The translations under genes were made by a program, and so were the position numbers. The notes under the pieces are model-generated. The model saw only the letters and a program-made list of their open reading frames with translations, was not told the origin of the DNA and made no database searches. From assembly GCA_017453325.1 (NCBI GenBank), contig JAFTKK010000004.1, positions 1-34,847 of the forward strand: 34,847 nucleotides of DNA. Direction: 5' to 3'. Positions 17,460-24,705 of the stretch are shown here, in pieces. The stretch is from Clostridia bacterium (lineage in GTDB: Bacteria; Bacillota; Clostridia; Oscillospirales; CAG-272). The number at the start of each line of letters is the position of its first letter. Position 1 is the stretch's first letter.

Positions 17460-17909
17460 TTACTGCATCAGCGAGAGCAGAATATGCTTAAACACCGTGG
17501 CACGCACCGTGGCGCGGCCGTCGGGTATCACGTCACATAGCGCGGAGGGCGAGAGGGCGCTGCCGATCAGGGCAGCCTCGCGCGCCGTCAAAATATTGTT
17601 TTCGAGGAGATTGCGGATGTAGGCTGCGGCCTCGCTCTCCTCAAGTGTATTGCCAATGGCATGGAAAAAATGCATCAGATATGCATCGCGGTGCATTTGC
17701 TTGCGCACGATGCGGATGCATCCGCCACCGCCGCGGCGGGATTCGATGAGGTAGCCGCGCTCGGGCGTGAAGCGCGAGGTGATCACGTAGCTGATCTGGC
17801 TGGGCACACATCCGAGGTGCTGCGCCAGCTCGTTGCGCTGCAGCGCGAGGGCCCCGCCGTTTTCCTCTAACATTTGTTCAATGATCTTTGCAATTTGATC
17901 GGTAAGCAT
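17460..17909 (-). CDS. ctsR: CtsR heat-shock repressor
   Basis: 149 residues from the ATG at 17909, which follows AAGGAGG by 6 bases; an upstream in-frame start at 17948 would lie in the operator. CtsR represses class III heat-shock genes by binding AGTCAAA heptad repeats and is released on heating. Residues about 20-50 form the helix-turn-helix (LQRNELAQHLGCVPSQISYV). The beta-wing has four consecutive glycines (SRRGGGGCIRI); in CtsR proteins this glycine-rich loop is linked to temperature sensing. Two heptad operators lie in front of the gene, one across the -35, so the operon is autoregulated. Confidence 0.97.
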   Translation of the reverse strand: MLTDQIAKIIEQMLEENGGALALQRNELAQHLGCVPSQISYVITSRFTPERGYLIESRRGGGGCIRIVRKQMHRDAYLMHFFHAIGNTLEESEAAAYIRNLLENNILTAREAALIGSALSPSALCDVIPDGRATVRATVFKHILLSLMQ

Positions 17910-17920
17910 CGCGTGCCTCC

Positions 17921-17937
17921 TTTGACTTTCTTTGACT
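17921..17937 (-). promoter_or_regulatory. CtsR operator 1
   Basis: On the minus strand this reads AGTCAAA-GAA-AGTCAAA, a perfect heptad direct repeat with 3-bp spacing, the CtsR consensus. It lies downstream of the likely transcription start and overlaps the ctsR Shine-Dalgarno by two bases, so binding would act as a roadblock. Confidence 0.92.
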
Positions 17938-17950
17938 TTCGTTCGCATTC

Positions 17951-17979
17951 AGTATAAAACGAAAGTCAATCAAAGTCAA
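17951..17979 (-). promoter_or_regulatory. Sigma-A promoter of the ctsR operon
   Basis: On the minus strand, TTGACT (17979-17974), a 17-bp spacer and TATACT (17956-17951). The -35 lies within a CtsR heptad. Confidence 0.88.
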
Positions 17980-17996
17980 AGTCAAAGAAAGTCAAA
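17974..17996 (+). promoter_or_regulatory. CtsR operator 2
   Basis: AGTCAAA occurs at 17974-17980, 17980-17986 and 17990-17996. The last two form a perfect heptad pair with GAA spacing, in the opposite orientation to operator 1. The first heptad contains the -35 hexamer. Confidence 0.9.
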
Positions 17997-18090
17997 TTTG
18001 AAAAGTGACAGGCGATTACAGGCGGTTATTTCAATTTAAGGCGCTGTTTTCTCATGTTTTCTTGATTTTTCATATTTTTATTTTTGCCCG

Positions 18091-18131
18091 TAAAAGTCAA
18101 AGCAGTCCGCAAAAAAGCGAACTGCTTTGAC
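18091..18131 (-). terminator. Terminator of the SpoIID-like operon
   Basis: GTCAAAGCAGT (18096-18106) pairs with 18121-18131, with three further pairs inside a mismatch and an A6 loop. On the minus strand it is followed by TTTTA. It lies 3 bp past the stop codon. Confidence 0.75.
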
Positions 18132-18133
18132 CT

Positions 18134-18670
18134 TTATTGGCTGACATAGCCGCCAAACTCGCGGTTGTAGGTATTTGCAATGGCGTCCCAGGTGGCGCGG
18201 TCTACCTCACCCGTTTCGGGCAGATTGTGTCGCCGCTGAAAATTGCGCACGGCCTGTGCGGTATTTTCGTCATACACGCCCGTTTCTTCTACGTCGTCAA
18301 GATCCTCGTAGATGGTTTCCAGCTCGCCAAGGGCATATTGAATGAGGCGCACGAGAAAGCTCTCGTCCCCCTCGCGCAGCGCGTAACCCGGCGAAAGGCG
18401 AGGGAATTGTGCCAAGGGCACGGGTGCCCCCTCGCGCTCAAGCGATTCCTCATAGCGCAAAAAAAGAAGCTCCCAGGTTTCGGTATCCACCACGCCCGTC
18501 ACGGGTAGTCCTTCGAGCTGCTGAAAGGCGCGCACCGCCTCTTGTGTTCTTGTGTCGTAAATGCCGTCAATGGGGGGCGGGGGGATCTTGTCGTTCACGT
18601 AGGAGAGCTGCCGCAGATAGCGCTGCAGATTGCGGATGGCCTCTTGCTCGTTTCTTCTTTGTGTCGGCAT
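18134..18670 (-). CDS. Peptidoglycan-binding protein with two PGBD repeats
   Basis: 178 residues with no signal peptide. Two PG_binding_1 domains are seen. The first is about 10-75 (IRNLQRYLRQLSY, then IDGIYDTRTQEAVRAFQQ and TGVVDTETW). The second is about 102-170 (VRLIQYALGELE, TGVYDENTAQAVRNFQRRH, TGEVDRATWDAI). Such domains bind cell wall or spore cortex. It follows the larger SpoIID-like gene by 2 bp and is the last gene of a three-gene unit. Without a leader peptide it may act in the mother cell during sporulation, or reach the wall by another route; this is inference. Confidence 0.9.
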   Translation of the reverse strand: MPTQRRNEQEAIRNLQRYLRQLSYVNDKIPPPPIDGIYDTRTQEAVRAFQQLEGLPVTGVVDTETWELLFLRYEESLEREGAPVPLAQFPRLSPGYALREGDESFLVRLIQYALGELETIYEDLDDVEETGVYDENTAQAVRNFQRRHNLPETGEVDRATWDAIANTYNREFGGYVSQ

Positions 18671-18672
18671 GC

Positions 18673-20070
18673 TTACCCTCCTATCTCAAATCCGGGGTAC
18701 TGGCCTTCCCCCAAGATGGCGCCGTTGTAAAGGTCGCTGTATACGTCGGTAATGGCGTTCCAGGTAATGGCCGAGACCGCGCCGTTTACAGGCAGCCCGA
18801 ACTGCTCCTGAAAGGCGATCACCGCCTCACGCGTGCGCGGCCCGAAATAGCCCGTCATGTCAACGGTGGGGATGGCGGTAAAGCTCTCGGCAATATAGTT
18901 GAGATATTGCTGCAGGAGCCGCACGTCCTCGCTATCCGACCCGAGGCGCAGTACCACACCGGGGAAGGGGATCACGTTGCCCTCGACGTATTCGCGCGGG
19001 ATGGTAGAAACAATACCGAGATAGGCGTCGTAAATGGCATCCCACGTGACCTCGCCCACAATGCCGTCCGCCACAAGCCCGAAGGTGTTTTGCACGTCCA
19101 CCACGGCAGCACGCGTGGCAGCGCCGAATACGCCGTCGATGGGCACGGGGCGCACGGTGTTGTAAAATCCGGAGAGGTAATTGAGGTAATATTGCAGATT
19201 GGCCACGCCCGTGCCCGTGTCGCCCTCGCGCAGCACGCCGGGGTATTGCTGGGTGATCTCCTCGATCGTCACGCCCTCGGAGTCAAGCTCGTTGAGGCGC
19301 TTGACGGCGTTGTAGATGCGGCGGATATAGTACCAGGTAGCCTTGCCGACCACGCCGTCGGCCGCAAGACCGAAGATCTCCTGGAAGCGGCGCACCGCCG
19401 CCTCGGTGTCGGTGCCAAAGATGCCGTCAACCAGTAAGATCTTGGGGATGGAGGGGTAGTTTTGCGAGATGCGGTTGAGGCGCAGCTGTATCACGCGCAC
19501 GTCATCGTTGACCGAGCCGAGTGCGAGGGGCACGGTGGGGGCGGAGTCGGTGGCACCCGCTGTCGGCGCGTTTTGCACCAAATTGATGTCGTTGCCGTAG
19601 TAGTAGGTGAGGATCTCGTAGGGCGTCATTCCTTGCTCGGCAAGCTCCACCGACCCCCATTGCGAGAGCCCGTCGCAGGTGACCTCGCGCCCGTCGCAGT
19701 AGGCGGCCAGCAGGGGCTCTACGTTCGTGCCCCGCACGATGTAGTCGTTGAAAAGCTGCCCTGCCAGCTCCTTGATGTTTTCGAAGATATCACGCCCCTC
19801 CACGAAGGATTGGTCGATCGCGGTGGAGTTGGTAATATCAAAATCGTATCCGCGTGAACGATAGTATTCGGTATAGATGCGATTTAACACAAAGGAGACC
19901 TGCGCGTACATATTGGCGCGGATGGCGTTTTCCGGCCAGGTGGGGTAGATCTCGCTTGAGGCCACGTTGGCCACGTAGTCAAGAAAGGGGAGCGTGACGT
20001 TGCGTGCATTTTCCTCGGGGCGTCCGAGGTGCACGGTGATCTGCTCCGGTATAAAGGGCGTTGTCGGCAT
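18673..20070 (-). CDS. SpoIID-like domain protein with PGBD repeats
   Basis: 465 residues from the ATG at 20070, which follows AAAGGAGGAG; a TTG five codons earlier is less likely. Residues about 25-160 resemble the SpoIID/LytB-type domain: LPFLDYVANVASSEIYPTWP, then NAIRANMYAQVSFVLNRI, and a late GLSQWGSVELAEQGMTPYEI. SpoIID proteins are peptidoglycan-cleaving enzymes of engulfment, but a catalytic glutamate cannot be confirmed here. About three PG_binding_1 repeats follow, each with a DG-x-FG-x-T-x-AAV pattern (for example VDGIFGTDTEAAVRRFQ and IDGVFGAATRAAVVDVQ; the last has MTGYFGPRTREAVIAFQ). There is no signal peptide or membrane segment, which is unusual for a wall hydrolase. It sits between the CarboxypepD-reg-like gene and the smaller PGBD gene with minimal spacing. 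Confidence 0.87.
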   Translation of the reverse strand: MPTTPFIPEQITVHLGRPEENARNVTLPFLDYVANVASSEIYPTWPENAIRANMYAQVSFVLNRIYTEYYRSRGYDFDITNSTAIDQSFVEGRDIFENIKELAGQLFNDYIVRGTNVEPLLAAYCDGREVTCDGLSQWGSVELAEQGMTPYEILTYYYGNDINLVQNAPTAGATDSAPTVPLALGSVNDDVRVIQLRLNRISQNYPSIPKILLVDGIFGTDTEAAVRRFQEIFGLAADGVVGKATWYYIRRIYNAVKRLNELDSEGVTIEEITQQYPGVLREGDTGTGVANLQYYLNYLSGFYNTVRPVPIDGVFGAATRAAVVDVQNTFGLVADGIVGEVTWDAIYDAYLGIVSTIPREYVEGNVIPFPGVVLRLGSDSEDVRLLQQYLNYIAESFTAIPTVDMTGYFGPRTREAVIAFQEQFGLPVNGAVSAITWNAITDVYSDLYNGAILGEGQYPGFEIGG

Positions 20071-20081
20071 AGCTCCTCCTT

Positions 20082-20507
20082 TCAAAGCGCGGGCGGGGTG
20101 TTTTCAAAGAGGTTGGGGCGCTTCACGGTAAAGCCGTCGGGATAGCGGTTTTCCGGCACGGGAATGAGATCCGCCTGCTGCATGGCGATGATGCCGTCAA
20201 AGATCGGCACCTCGTTGTACTCGGCACGCTCGTATCCCTCCAGCGCCACCGCGATATGATAGGTAGAAAAGGGCGGCACCGAGCCTGGGCGCTGCGACTG
20301 TGTGCGCGAGGGGGCGGGAAGTGCCACGCGCGGGGTTTTACCGTCGTTTGCCGTGCGCAGCTCATACAGCACGTCGCTGCCCTCATCGGCCCCCTCGCTG
20401 ACCGTGACCTGTGCGCCTGCCAAGGGAATGGCGCTGTTAGCCGTTGTGACCTGTACTACTAAAAAGCCCGTGCCCGCGGGGCTCGGCATAGCGTTTGCGT
20501 TGTCCAT
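20082..20507 (-). CDS. CarboxypepD-reg-like beta-sandwich protein
   Basis: 141 residues from the ATG at 20507, set by AAAGGAGG upstream; longer in-frame versions would run into the tRNA-Leu gene. TGFLVVQVTTANSAIPLAGA and VTVSEGADEG, then YHIAVALEGYERAEYNEVPI, match the carboxypeptidase-regulatory/transthyretin-like fold, a small binding or stabilising beta-sandwich. The end (PIFDGIIAMQQADLIPVPE) carries no catalytic residues. It heads the operon with the SpoIID-like and PGBD proteins (11 bp to the next start), a grouping I recall from other clostridia. A structural role in the spore or cell wall is plausible but unproven. Confidence 0.8.
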   Translation of the reverse strand: MDNANAMPSPAGTGFLVVQVTTANSAIPLAGAQVTVSEGADEGSDVLYELRTANDGKTPRVALPAPSRTQSQRPGSVPPFSTYHIAVALEGYERAEYNEVPIFDGIIAMQQADLIPVPENRYPDGFTVKRPNLFENTPPAL

Positions 20508-20533
20508 ACAAAAGCCTCCTTTCGTTTCCTTTT

Positions 20534-20542
20534 CAGTATATG
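20534..20542 (-). promoter_or_regulatory. CATATACTG box upstream of the SpoIID-like operon
   Basis: It reads CATATACTG on the minus strand, 26 bp before the first ATG, and is identical to the box before murA. The CATA core is compatible with a sporulation-sigma -10, but no clear -35 is visible in the GC-rich sequence upstream. Confidence 0.35.
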
Positions 20543-20642
20543 CGCGCGGGCGCGCGATGTGCCGCGCGCTGTGGCAAGGGCCCGAGGGTACCGCCCGCGC
20601 AAGCCCCCGATGAAACTTGCGAAAAAAATTTTTGTTTAATAC

Positions 20643-20671
20643 TTGATTTTTGTTTTTCCCTATGCTATAAT
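20643..20671 (+). promoter_or_regulatory. Sigma-A promoter of tRNA-Leu
   Basis: TTGATT (20643-20648), a 17-bp spacer and TATAAT (20666-20671). The mature tRNA begins 11 bp after the -10, so the leader is only a few nucleotides. Confidence 0.92.
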
Positions 20672-20682
20672 ATAGAGCGTTC

Positions 20683-20769
20683 GCCGGAATGATGGAATTG
20701 GCAGACGTGCTGGACTCAAAATCCAGTGGTAGCGATACCGTGCGGGTTCGACCCCCGCTTCCGGCACCA
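20683..20769 (+). tRNA. tRNA-Leu(CAA)
   Basis: A class II tRNA of 87 nt. The acceptor GCCGGAA pairs with TTCCGGC. The anticodon stem CTGGA/TCCAG encloses CTCAAAA, giving anticodon CAA, which reads UUG. A long variable arm (TGGTAGCGATACCG) is present, as in leucine tRNAs. The T loop is GGTTCGACC and CCA is encoded at 20767-20769. Confidence 0.97.
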
Positions 20770-20817
20770 AAAGCAAAGGCAGGACCCATGCGGGTCCTGC
20801 CTTTGCTTTTGGTGCCG
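20762..20817 (+). terminator. tRNA-Leu trailer palindrome / terminator
   Basis: A perfect 26-bp inverted repeat (20762-20787 with 20792-20817) around ATGC. The core is a terminator stem with a T4 run at 20807-20810. The stem continues 7 bp further (GGTGCCG) and pairs with the mature tRNA end CGGCACC. Confidence 0.88.
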
Positions 20818-21013
20818 AAGGCGGGGTAAGGATGAAACCGCTTAAAGTTTCCGCAGAAACTAACAAATCAGCAAAGCATATAGCGAAACTTTACATTATC
20901 AAGCACGTCAATAAAAGCCAAAGAGCAAAATGACAAATTTCACGAAAAAGCGCCCTTTTTCATAGCATAAAAGTGGGGAACCGCAAAATCGCGTTCCCGT
21001 GAAAGAGGTCTTT

Positions 21014-21763
21014 ATGCAAGCTGTCATATTGACCGCGCTGGGCGTTGGCGGTGCAACGGTTCTCGGCGCGGTGATCGGATTTATATTTCGTGAATGGTCG
21101 GTGCGACACGGCGGTGCCGTGTTGGGATTTGGCGCGGGCGTTATGCTGGCTGCCACGGTGCTGGGGCTGGTGCTCCCCGCGCTCGAATACGGCGGAAAAT
21201 ACGGCGTTTTCATTACCGTTATGGGTGTATTTGCGGGCGCGCTCTCACTTTTTGTGTTAGATAGGCTCCTGCCCGCGTTGCACGGTGCCTCGGATGGCTT
21301 TTCGGCGCCGCGGGGGAACACACGCTGCGAAAGGGTGTTGCTTTTTGTGCTGGCAATTGCGCTGCATAATCTGCCCGAGGGGATTGCCGCAGGTGTCGGG
21401 TTCGGTACGGGAAACGTTGGGGAGGCGCTCTTTATTGCGGGGGGCATTGCTCTGCAAAACATCCCCGAGGGGATGGTGATCATTGCGCCGATGCTTGCGG
21501 CGGGCTTCAGCCCCACAAAAACCTTCGTGCTCGCGTTTCTGACGGGTGTGATCGAGGTGATCGGCACCTTGATCGGCTATTTTGCGGTCGGCGTTGCTGC
21601 CGTTGTGCTACCCATTTCGCTTTCCTTTGCGGCGGGGTGTATGCTCTACGTGATCAGCGATGAGATCATTCCTGAAATGGGGGCAGGGGGTGAGAAAACC
21701 GCACCCGTTTTCGCACTTATCGCGGGCTTTTGCTTGATGGTCTGCTTTGATGCATGGCTGTGA
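21014..21763 (+). CDS. ZIP-family divalent metal transporter
   Basis: 249 residues with about eight membrane segments, as in ZIP proteins of the ZupT/GufA type. The metal-path motifs HNLPEG (118-123, helix 4) and QNIPEG (148-153, helix 5) are intact. It would import zinc, or possibly iron or manganese, across the cytoplasmic membrane. The ATG at 21014 is chosen because AAGAGGT lies about 5 bases upstream; a GTG at 20999 has no such site. It is a single gene, closed by a terminator. No metal-regulator box was recognised upstream. Confidence 0.93.
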   Translation: MQAVILTALGVGGATVLGAVIGFIFREWSVRHGGAVLGFGAGVMLAATVLGLVLPALEYGGKYGVFITVMGVFAGALSLFVLDRLLPALHGASDGFSAPRGNTRCERVLLFVLAIALHNLPEGIAAGVGFGTGNVGEALFIAGGIALQNIPEGMVIIAPMLAAGFSPTKTFVLAFLTGVIEVIGTLIGYFAVGVAAVVLPISLSFAAGCMLYVISDEIIPEMGAGGEKTAPVFALIAGFCLMVCFDAWL

Positions 21764-21781
21764 AAGAAGCTCACCCGACAC

Positions 21782-21815
21782 GCGCGGCGCACCCGTTCGG
21801 AGCGCCGCGCTTTTT
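21782..21815 (+). terminator. Intrinsic terminator after the ZIP gene
   Basis: GCGCGGCGC (21782-21790) pairs perfectly with 21802-21810 and is followed by T5. Confidence 0.88.
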
Positions 21816-21892
21816 CTTGATCCACGGACGCGCTTTTTCTTGGGCAGATTGCACAAAAAGCCCCTTTTTTGTCGTATATTTTTATTTTATAC

Positions 21893-21921
21893 TTGATATC
21901 CGCGCCCCCGTGTGATATACT
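21893..21921 (+). promoter_or_regulatory. Sigma-A promoter of the polysaccharide cluster
   Basis: TTGATA (21893-21898), a 17-bp spacer and TATACT (21916-21921). It leaves a leader of about 110 nt before the first gene. A second TATAAT at 21930-21935 lacks a -35. Confidence 0.8.
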
Positions 21922-21957
21922 CTTTATAGTATAATAAATTAAACATAGAGTTTTGAA

Positions 21958-21981
21958 GCAAGCGTACGGACGTCTGCTTGC
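21958..21981 (+). promoter_or_regulatory. Leader hairpin of the polysaccharide operon
   Basis: GCAAGC (21958-21963) pairs with GCTTGC (21976-21981). There is a further G-T pair, one mismatch and two pairs around a GGAC loop. It lacks a T tract, so it is not a simple terminator. It could be an antitermination or processing element. Confidence 0.45.
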
Positions 21982-22040
21982 CTCAAAGAGCTTGTGAGAC
22001 GCGCACGGAAAAACTTTGCAGACGCGGGAAAGAGGAAAAT

Positions 22041-22709
22041 ATGTATAAGCACATTTTGAAACGTTTGGCTGATATTATCCTGGCTTTTATAGGTGCAATC
22101 GTATTGTTGCCGGTATTTTTGATTGTTGCGATAGCAATTTTCATTGATGATCCCGGCCCTGTTTTTTTTAAGCAGAAAAGAGTGGGCAAAAACAAGAAGC
22201 TGTTTTGGTTACATAAGTTCAGAAGTATGAAGGTTAAAACTCCCGATGTGCCGACCCATTTGCTTGCCGATCCCGCACAGTACATCACGCGCGTGGGGCG
22301 TTTTTTGCGCAAAACGAGCTTGGATGAATTGCCGCAGGTCTACGATATCCTGTTTGGCAAAATGTCCATTATTGGCCCGCGTCCCGCCCTTTGGAATCAG
22401 GATGATCTGATTGCCGAACGCGACAAGTACGGTGCCAACGACGTCAAGCCCGGCCTGACGGGATGGGCACAGATCAACGGACGAGATGAGCTTGAGATTC
22501 CCGTTAAGGCAAAGCTGGATGGGGAATATGTTGCAAAGCTGAACGCAGGTAAGTTCCGAGGGCTTGCGATGGATATCAAATGCTTTTTCGGCACTTTTTT
22601 GTCGGTTTTGCGCTCGGATGGCGTTGTGGAAGGCGGCACGGGAGAGCTGAATAAGCAGCAGGCACAGGAAGCAGAGGAGACTGCACAGGAGCAAGAGGCG
22701 GTAAAATGA
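22041..22709 (+). CDS. PglC-type priming phosphoglycosyl transferase
   Basis: 222 residues, the size of the monotopic catalytic core. It transfers a phospho-sugar from a UDP-sugar to undecaprenyl phosphate, starting lipid-linked glycan assembly at the membrane. Residues 10-36 form the re-entrant hydrophobic helix with Pro24 at its break. The Asp95-Glu96 pair in KTSLDELPQ matches the PglC catalytic dyad. KFRSMKV, SIIGPRPAL and KPGLTGWAQINGRD are family motifs. The start at 22041 follows AAGAGGAAA; an in-frame ATG at 21978 lies in the leader. The C-terminal 20 residues are Glu/Gln-rich and probably disordered. It is the first gene of the cluster and overlaps the next by 4 nt. Confidence 0.95.
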   Translation: MYKHILKRLADIILAFIGAIVLLPVFLIVAIAIFIDDPGPVFFKQKRVGKNKKLFWLHKFRSMKVKTPDVPTHLLADPAQYITRVGRFLRKTSLDELPQVYDILFGKMSIIGPRPALWNQDDLIAERDKYGANDVKPGLTGWAQINGRDELEIPVKAKLDGEYVAKLNAGKFRGLAMDIKCFFGTFLSVLRSDGVVEGGTGELNKQQAQEAEETAQEQEAVK

Positions 22710-23551
22710 AAAGGATACTGATCACGGGTGCCGGCAGCTACATCGGCACATCGTTTGAACGTTATATGCGTGTCGGCTATCCCGACGGATATGCGGTGGA
22801 TACCATTGATATGATCGGTGATGCATGGCGAAACACGAGCTTTTCGGGTTACGACTGTGTGTTTCACGTAGCGGGTATCGCACATCGTAAGGAGACCCGA
22901 GAGAATGCGCCGTTATACGATCTGGTCAATCGCGCGCTCGCCGTTGAGGTGGCACAAAAGGCCAAGGCTGACGGTGTGAAGCAATTTGTTTTTTTGAGCT
23001 CGATGAGCGTTTACGGCAAAGAGACGGGCAGCATCGACCGTGCGACCCGTCCGCAGCCGAAAAGTAATTACGGCAAGTCAAAATGGGCGGCCGAAGAGGG
23101 TATCGTTGCTTTACAGGATGCCTCTTATCGAGTTTGTATTCTGCGCCCGCCCATGGTTTACGGCAGCGGCTGCAAGGGCAACTTCCAATCCGTGGTCAAG
23201 CTGGTGAAAAAGCTGCCCTGCTTTCCCCGCGTGCACAACGAGCGCAGCATGATCTACATCGACAATTTGTGCGCTTTCGTGAAGCAATGCATCGACGAGG
23301 AGCGCGAGGGTCTTTATCTGCCGCAAAATCGGGAATACGTGCAAACGCAGCAAATGGCGCGCGAAATTGCGGTGGGCTTGGGCAAAAGGCTATGGATGAG
23401 CCGTTTGCTCGGTTTTGCCGTGTGGGTGTTGCGCGGTGCTGTGCCCATGCTCAAAAAGGCCTTTGGCACGCTCGTGTACACCGACCCGGACCTGCTCCCG
23501 CCCGAGCTTGAGGTGGAAGTGGCTGCTTCCATCCGTCAAAGCGCACAGTAA
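22706..23551 (+). CDS. NAD-dependent epimerase/reductase of a nucleotide sugar (SDR)
   Basis: 281 residues, slightly short for an extended SDR. The N-terminal cofactor loop is TGAGSYIG (8-15), a variant of TGxxGxxG. FVFLSSMSVYG supplies the catalytic Ser, and YGKSKWAAE the YxxxK pair. RPPMVYGSGCKGNF and a Rossmann-type end follow. The SDR may be a 4-epimerase or a 4-keto-reductase acting on a UDP-sugar. SDRs of this type directly beside a priming transferase are found in O-antigen loci where they make UDP-QuiNAc/FucNAc-type sugars; this is an analogy. Its ATG overlaps the upstream stop (ATGA), so translation is coupled and it probably supplies the first sugar. Confidence 0.88.
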   Translation: MKRILITGAGSYIGTSFERYMRVGYPDGYAVDTIDMIGDAWRNTSFSGYDCVFHVAGIAHRKETRENAPLYDLVNRALAVEVAQKAKADGVKQFVFLSSMSVYGKETGSIDRATRPQPKSNYGKSKWAAEEGIVALQDASYRVCILRPPMVYGSGCKGNFQSVVKLVKKLPCFPRVHNERSMIYIDNLCAFVKQCIDEEREGLYLPQNREYVQTQQMAREIAVGLGKRLWMSRLLGFAVWVLRGAVPMLKKAFGTLVYTDPDLLPPELEVEVAASIRQSAQ

Positions 23552-23570
23552 AGGATAACGTGTAAATAGC

Positions 23571-24689
23571 ATGAAAAAGGTTTTATTTGTAGCGACTGTG
23601 GCCAAGGCACATATCAGCGTATTTCATTTGCCCTTTTTGAAAATGTTTCAGGAGATGGGCTGGGAGACGCACGTGGCCGCGCGCAATGATTTCGGCACGG
23701 AAGACGTTAAGCTGCCGTATTGTGATGTCTATCACGATCTGCCCTTTGAGCGCTCGCCTCTCAAGCCCGCCAACGTGAAGGTGTACAGACAGCTGAAGGA
23801 GCTGGTCGAGCGCGAGGGCTTCGATATTGTGCATTGCCACACGCCCGTGGGCGGTGTGATCGCACGCCTTGCCTGCCGCAGGGCGCGGAAAAAGCAGGGC
23901 ACGAAGGTCATTTATACTGCGCACGGCTTCCATTTTTACAAGGGCGCGCCGAAGGCAAACTGGTTGATCTATTACACCATCGAGCGGCTTTGCGCGCGCT
24001 ATACCGATACGCTTATTACCATCAACGGTGAGGATTTTGATCTCGCGAAGCGCAAGCTGAAGGCGAAGCGGGTGGTATATGTGCCGGGTGTAGGGATCGA
24101 TCTTGCCAAATTCGGCGGATACACCGTGGATAAGGCTGCTAAGCGTGCGGAGCTCGGCGTGCCCGCAGGTGCCACGCTGCTGCTTTCGGTGGGTGAGCTG
24201 AATGAAAACAAAAATCACGAGACTGCGATCCGCGCCGTGGCGGGTCTTGACAACGTGTATTATATGATTGCAGGTAGAGGGCATTTGTCCGAGCATTTAC
24301 AGGGTGTGATCGATACCTTGGGGCTTGCCGAGCGCGTGAAGCTGCTCGGCTATCGCAATGACGTTGGCGAGCTTTGCTGCGCGGCGGATGTCTTTTTGTT
24401 TCCCTCGTTCCGTGAGGGTCTTTCGCTTTCTGTGATGGAAGCAATGGCGTGCGGATTGCCGATCGTTTGCAGTCGCATCAGAGGTAACACCGATCTCGTA
24501 GACGAGCAGGGCGGCGCACTTTTTGACCCGCGTATGGCAGCAGATTGCCGCGCTGCGCTCGAGCGCGTACTGTCACAGGATCTTGCCGCACTCGGTGCCC
24601 ACAATCTCGAAAAAATCAAGACCTTTTCGCTTGATCATGTGATTGGCATTATGCGGGAATTGTACTGTGCAGCAGAGGATCGTCTTTGA
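23571..24689 (+). CDS. Glycosyltransferase family 4, EpsD-like
   Basis: 372 residues of GT-B fold. The N-terminal domain has FVATVAKAHISVFHLPFL and HCHTPVGGVIARLACR, then YTAHGFHFYKGAPK, a segment shared with EpsD-type exopolysaccharide transferases. The C-terminal donor domain has SVGELNENKNHETAI and LFPSFREGLSLSVMEAMACG with the EX7E pair, then PIVCSRIRGNTDLV. It should add the second or a later sugar to the undecaprenyl-linked precursor on the cytosolic face. It lies 19 bp after the SDR gene and 16 bp before the next transferase. Confidence 0.93.
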   Translation: MKKVLFVATVAKAHISVFHLPFLKMFQEMGWETHVAARNDFGTEDVKLPYCDVYHDLPFERSPLKPANVKVYRQLKELVEREGFDIVHCHTPVGGVIARLACRRARKKQGTKVIYTAHGFHFYKGAPKANWLIYYTIERLCARYTDTLITINGEDFDLAKRKLKAKRVVYVPGVGIDLAKFGGYTVDKAAKRAELGVPAGATLLLSVGELNENKNHETAIRAVAGLDNVYYMIAGRGHLSEHLQGVIDTLGLAERVKLLGYRNDVGELCCAADVFLFPSFREGLSLSVMEAMACGLPIVCSRIRGNTDLVDEQGGALFDPRMAADCRAALERVLSQDLAALGAHNLEKIKTFSLDHVIGIMRELYCAAEDRL

Positions 24690-24705
24690 AAAAAGGAGCT
24701 TGTGT

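Noticed and set aside
18409-19437. A 342-codon plus-strand frame opposite the peptidoglycan-binding genes
   Set aside because: It is an antisense shadow spanning two coupled genes; its translation is arginine/alanine-rich with no recognisable motif.
20818-21013. Metal riboswitch or regulator box before the ZIP gene
   Set aside because: One short GGGAAC/GTTCCC hairpin is present, but no conserved manganese-riboswitch loops or Zur/Fur-type palindrome could be recognised.
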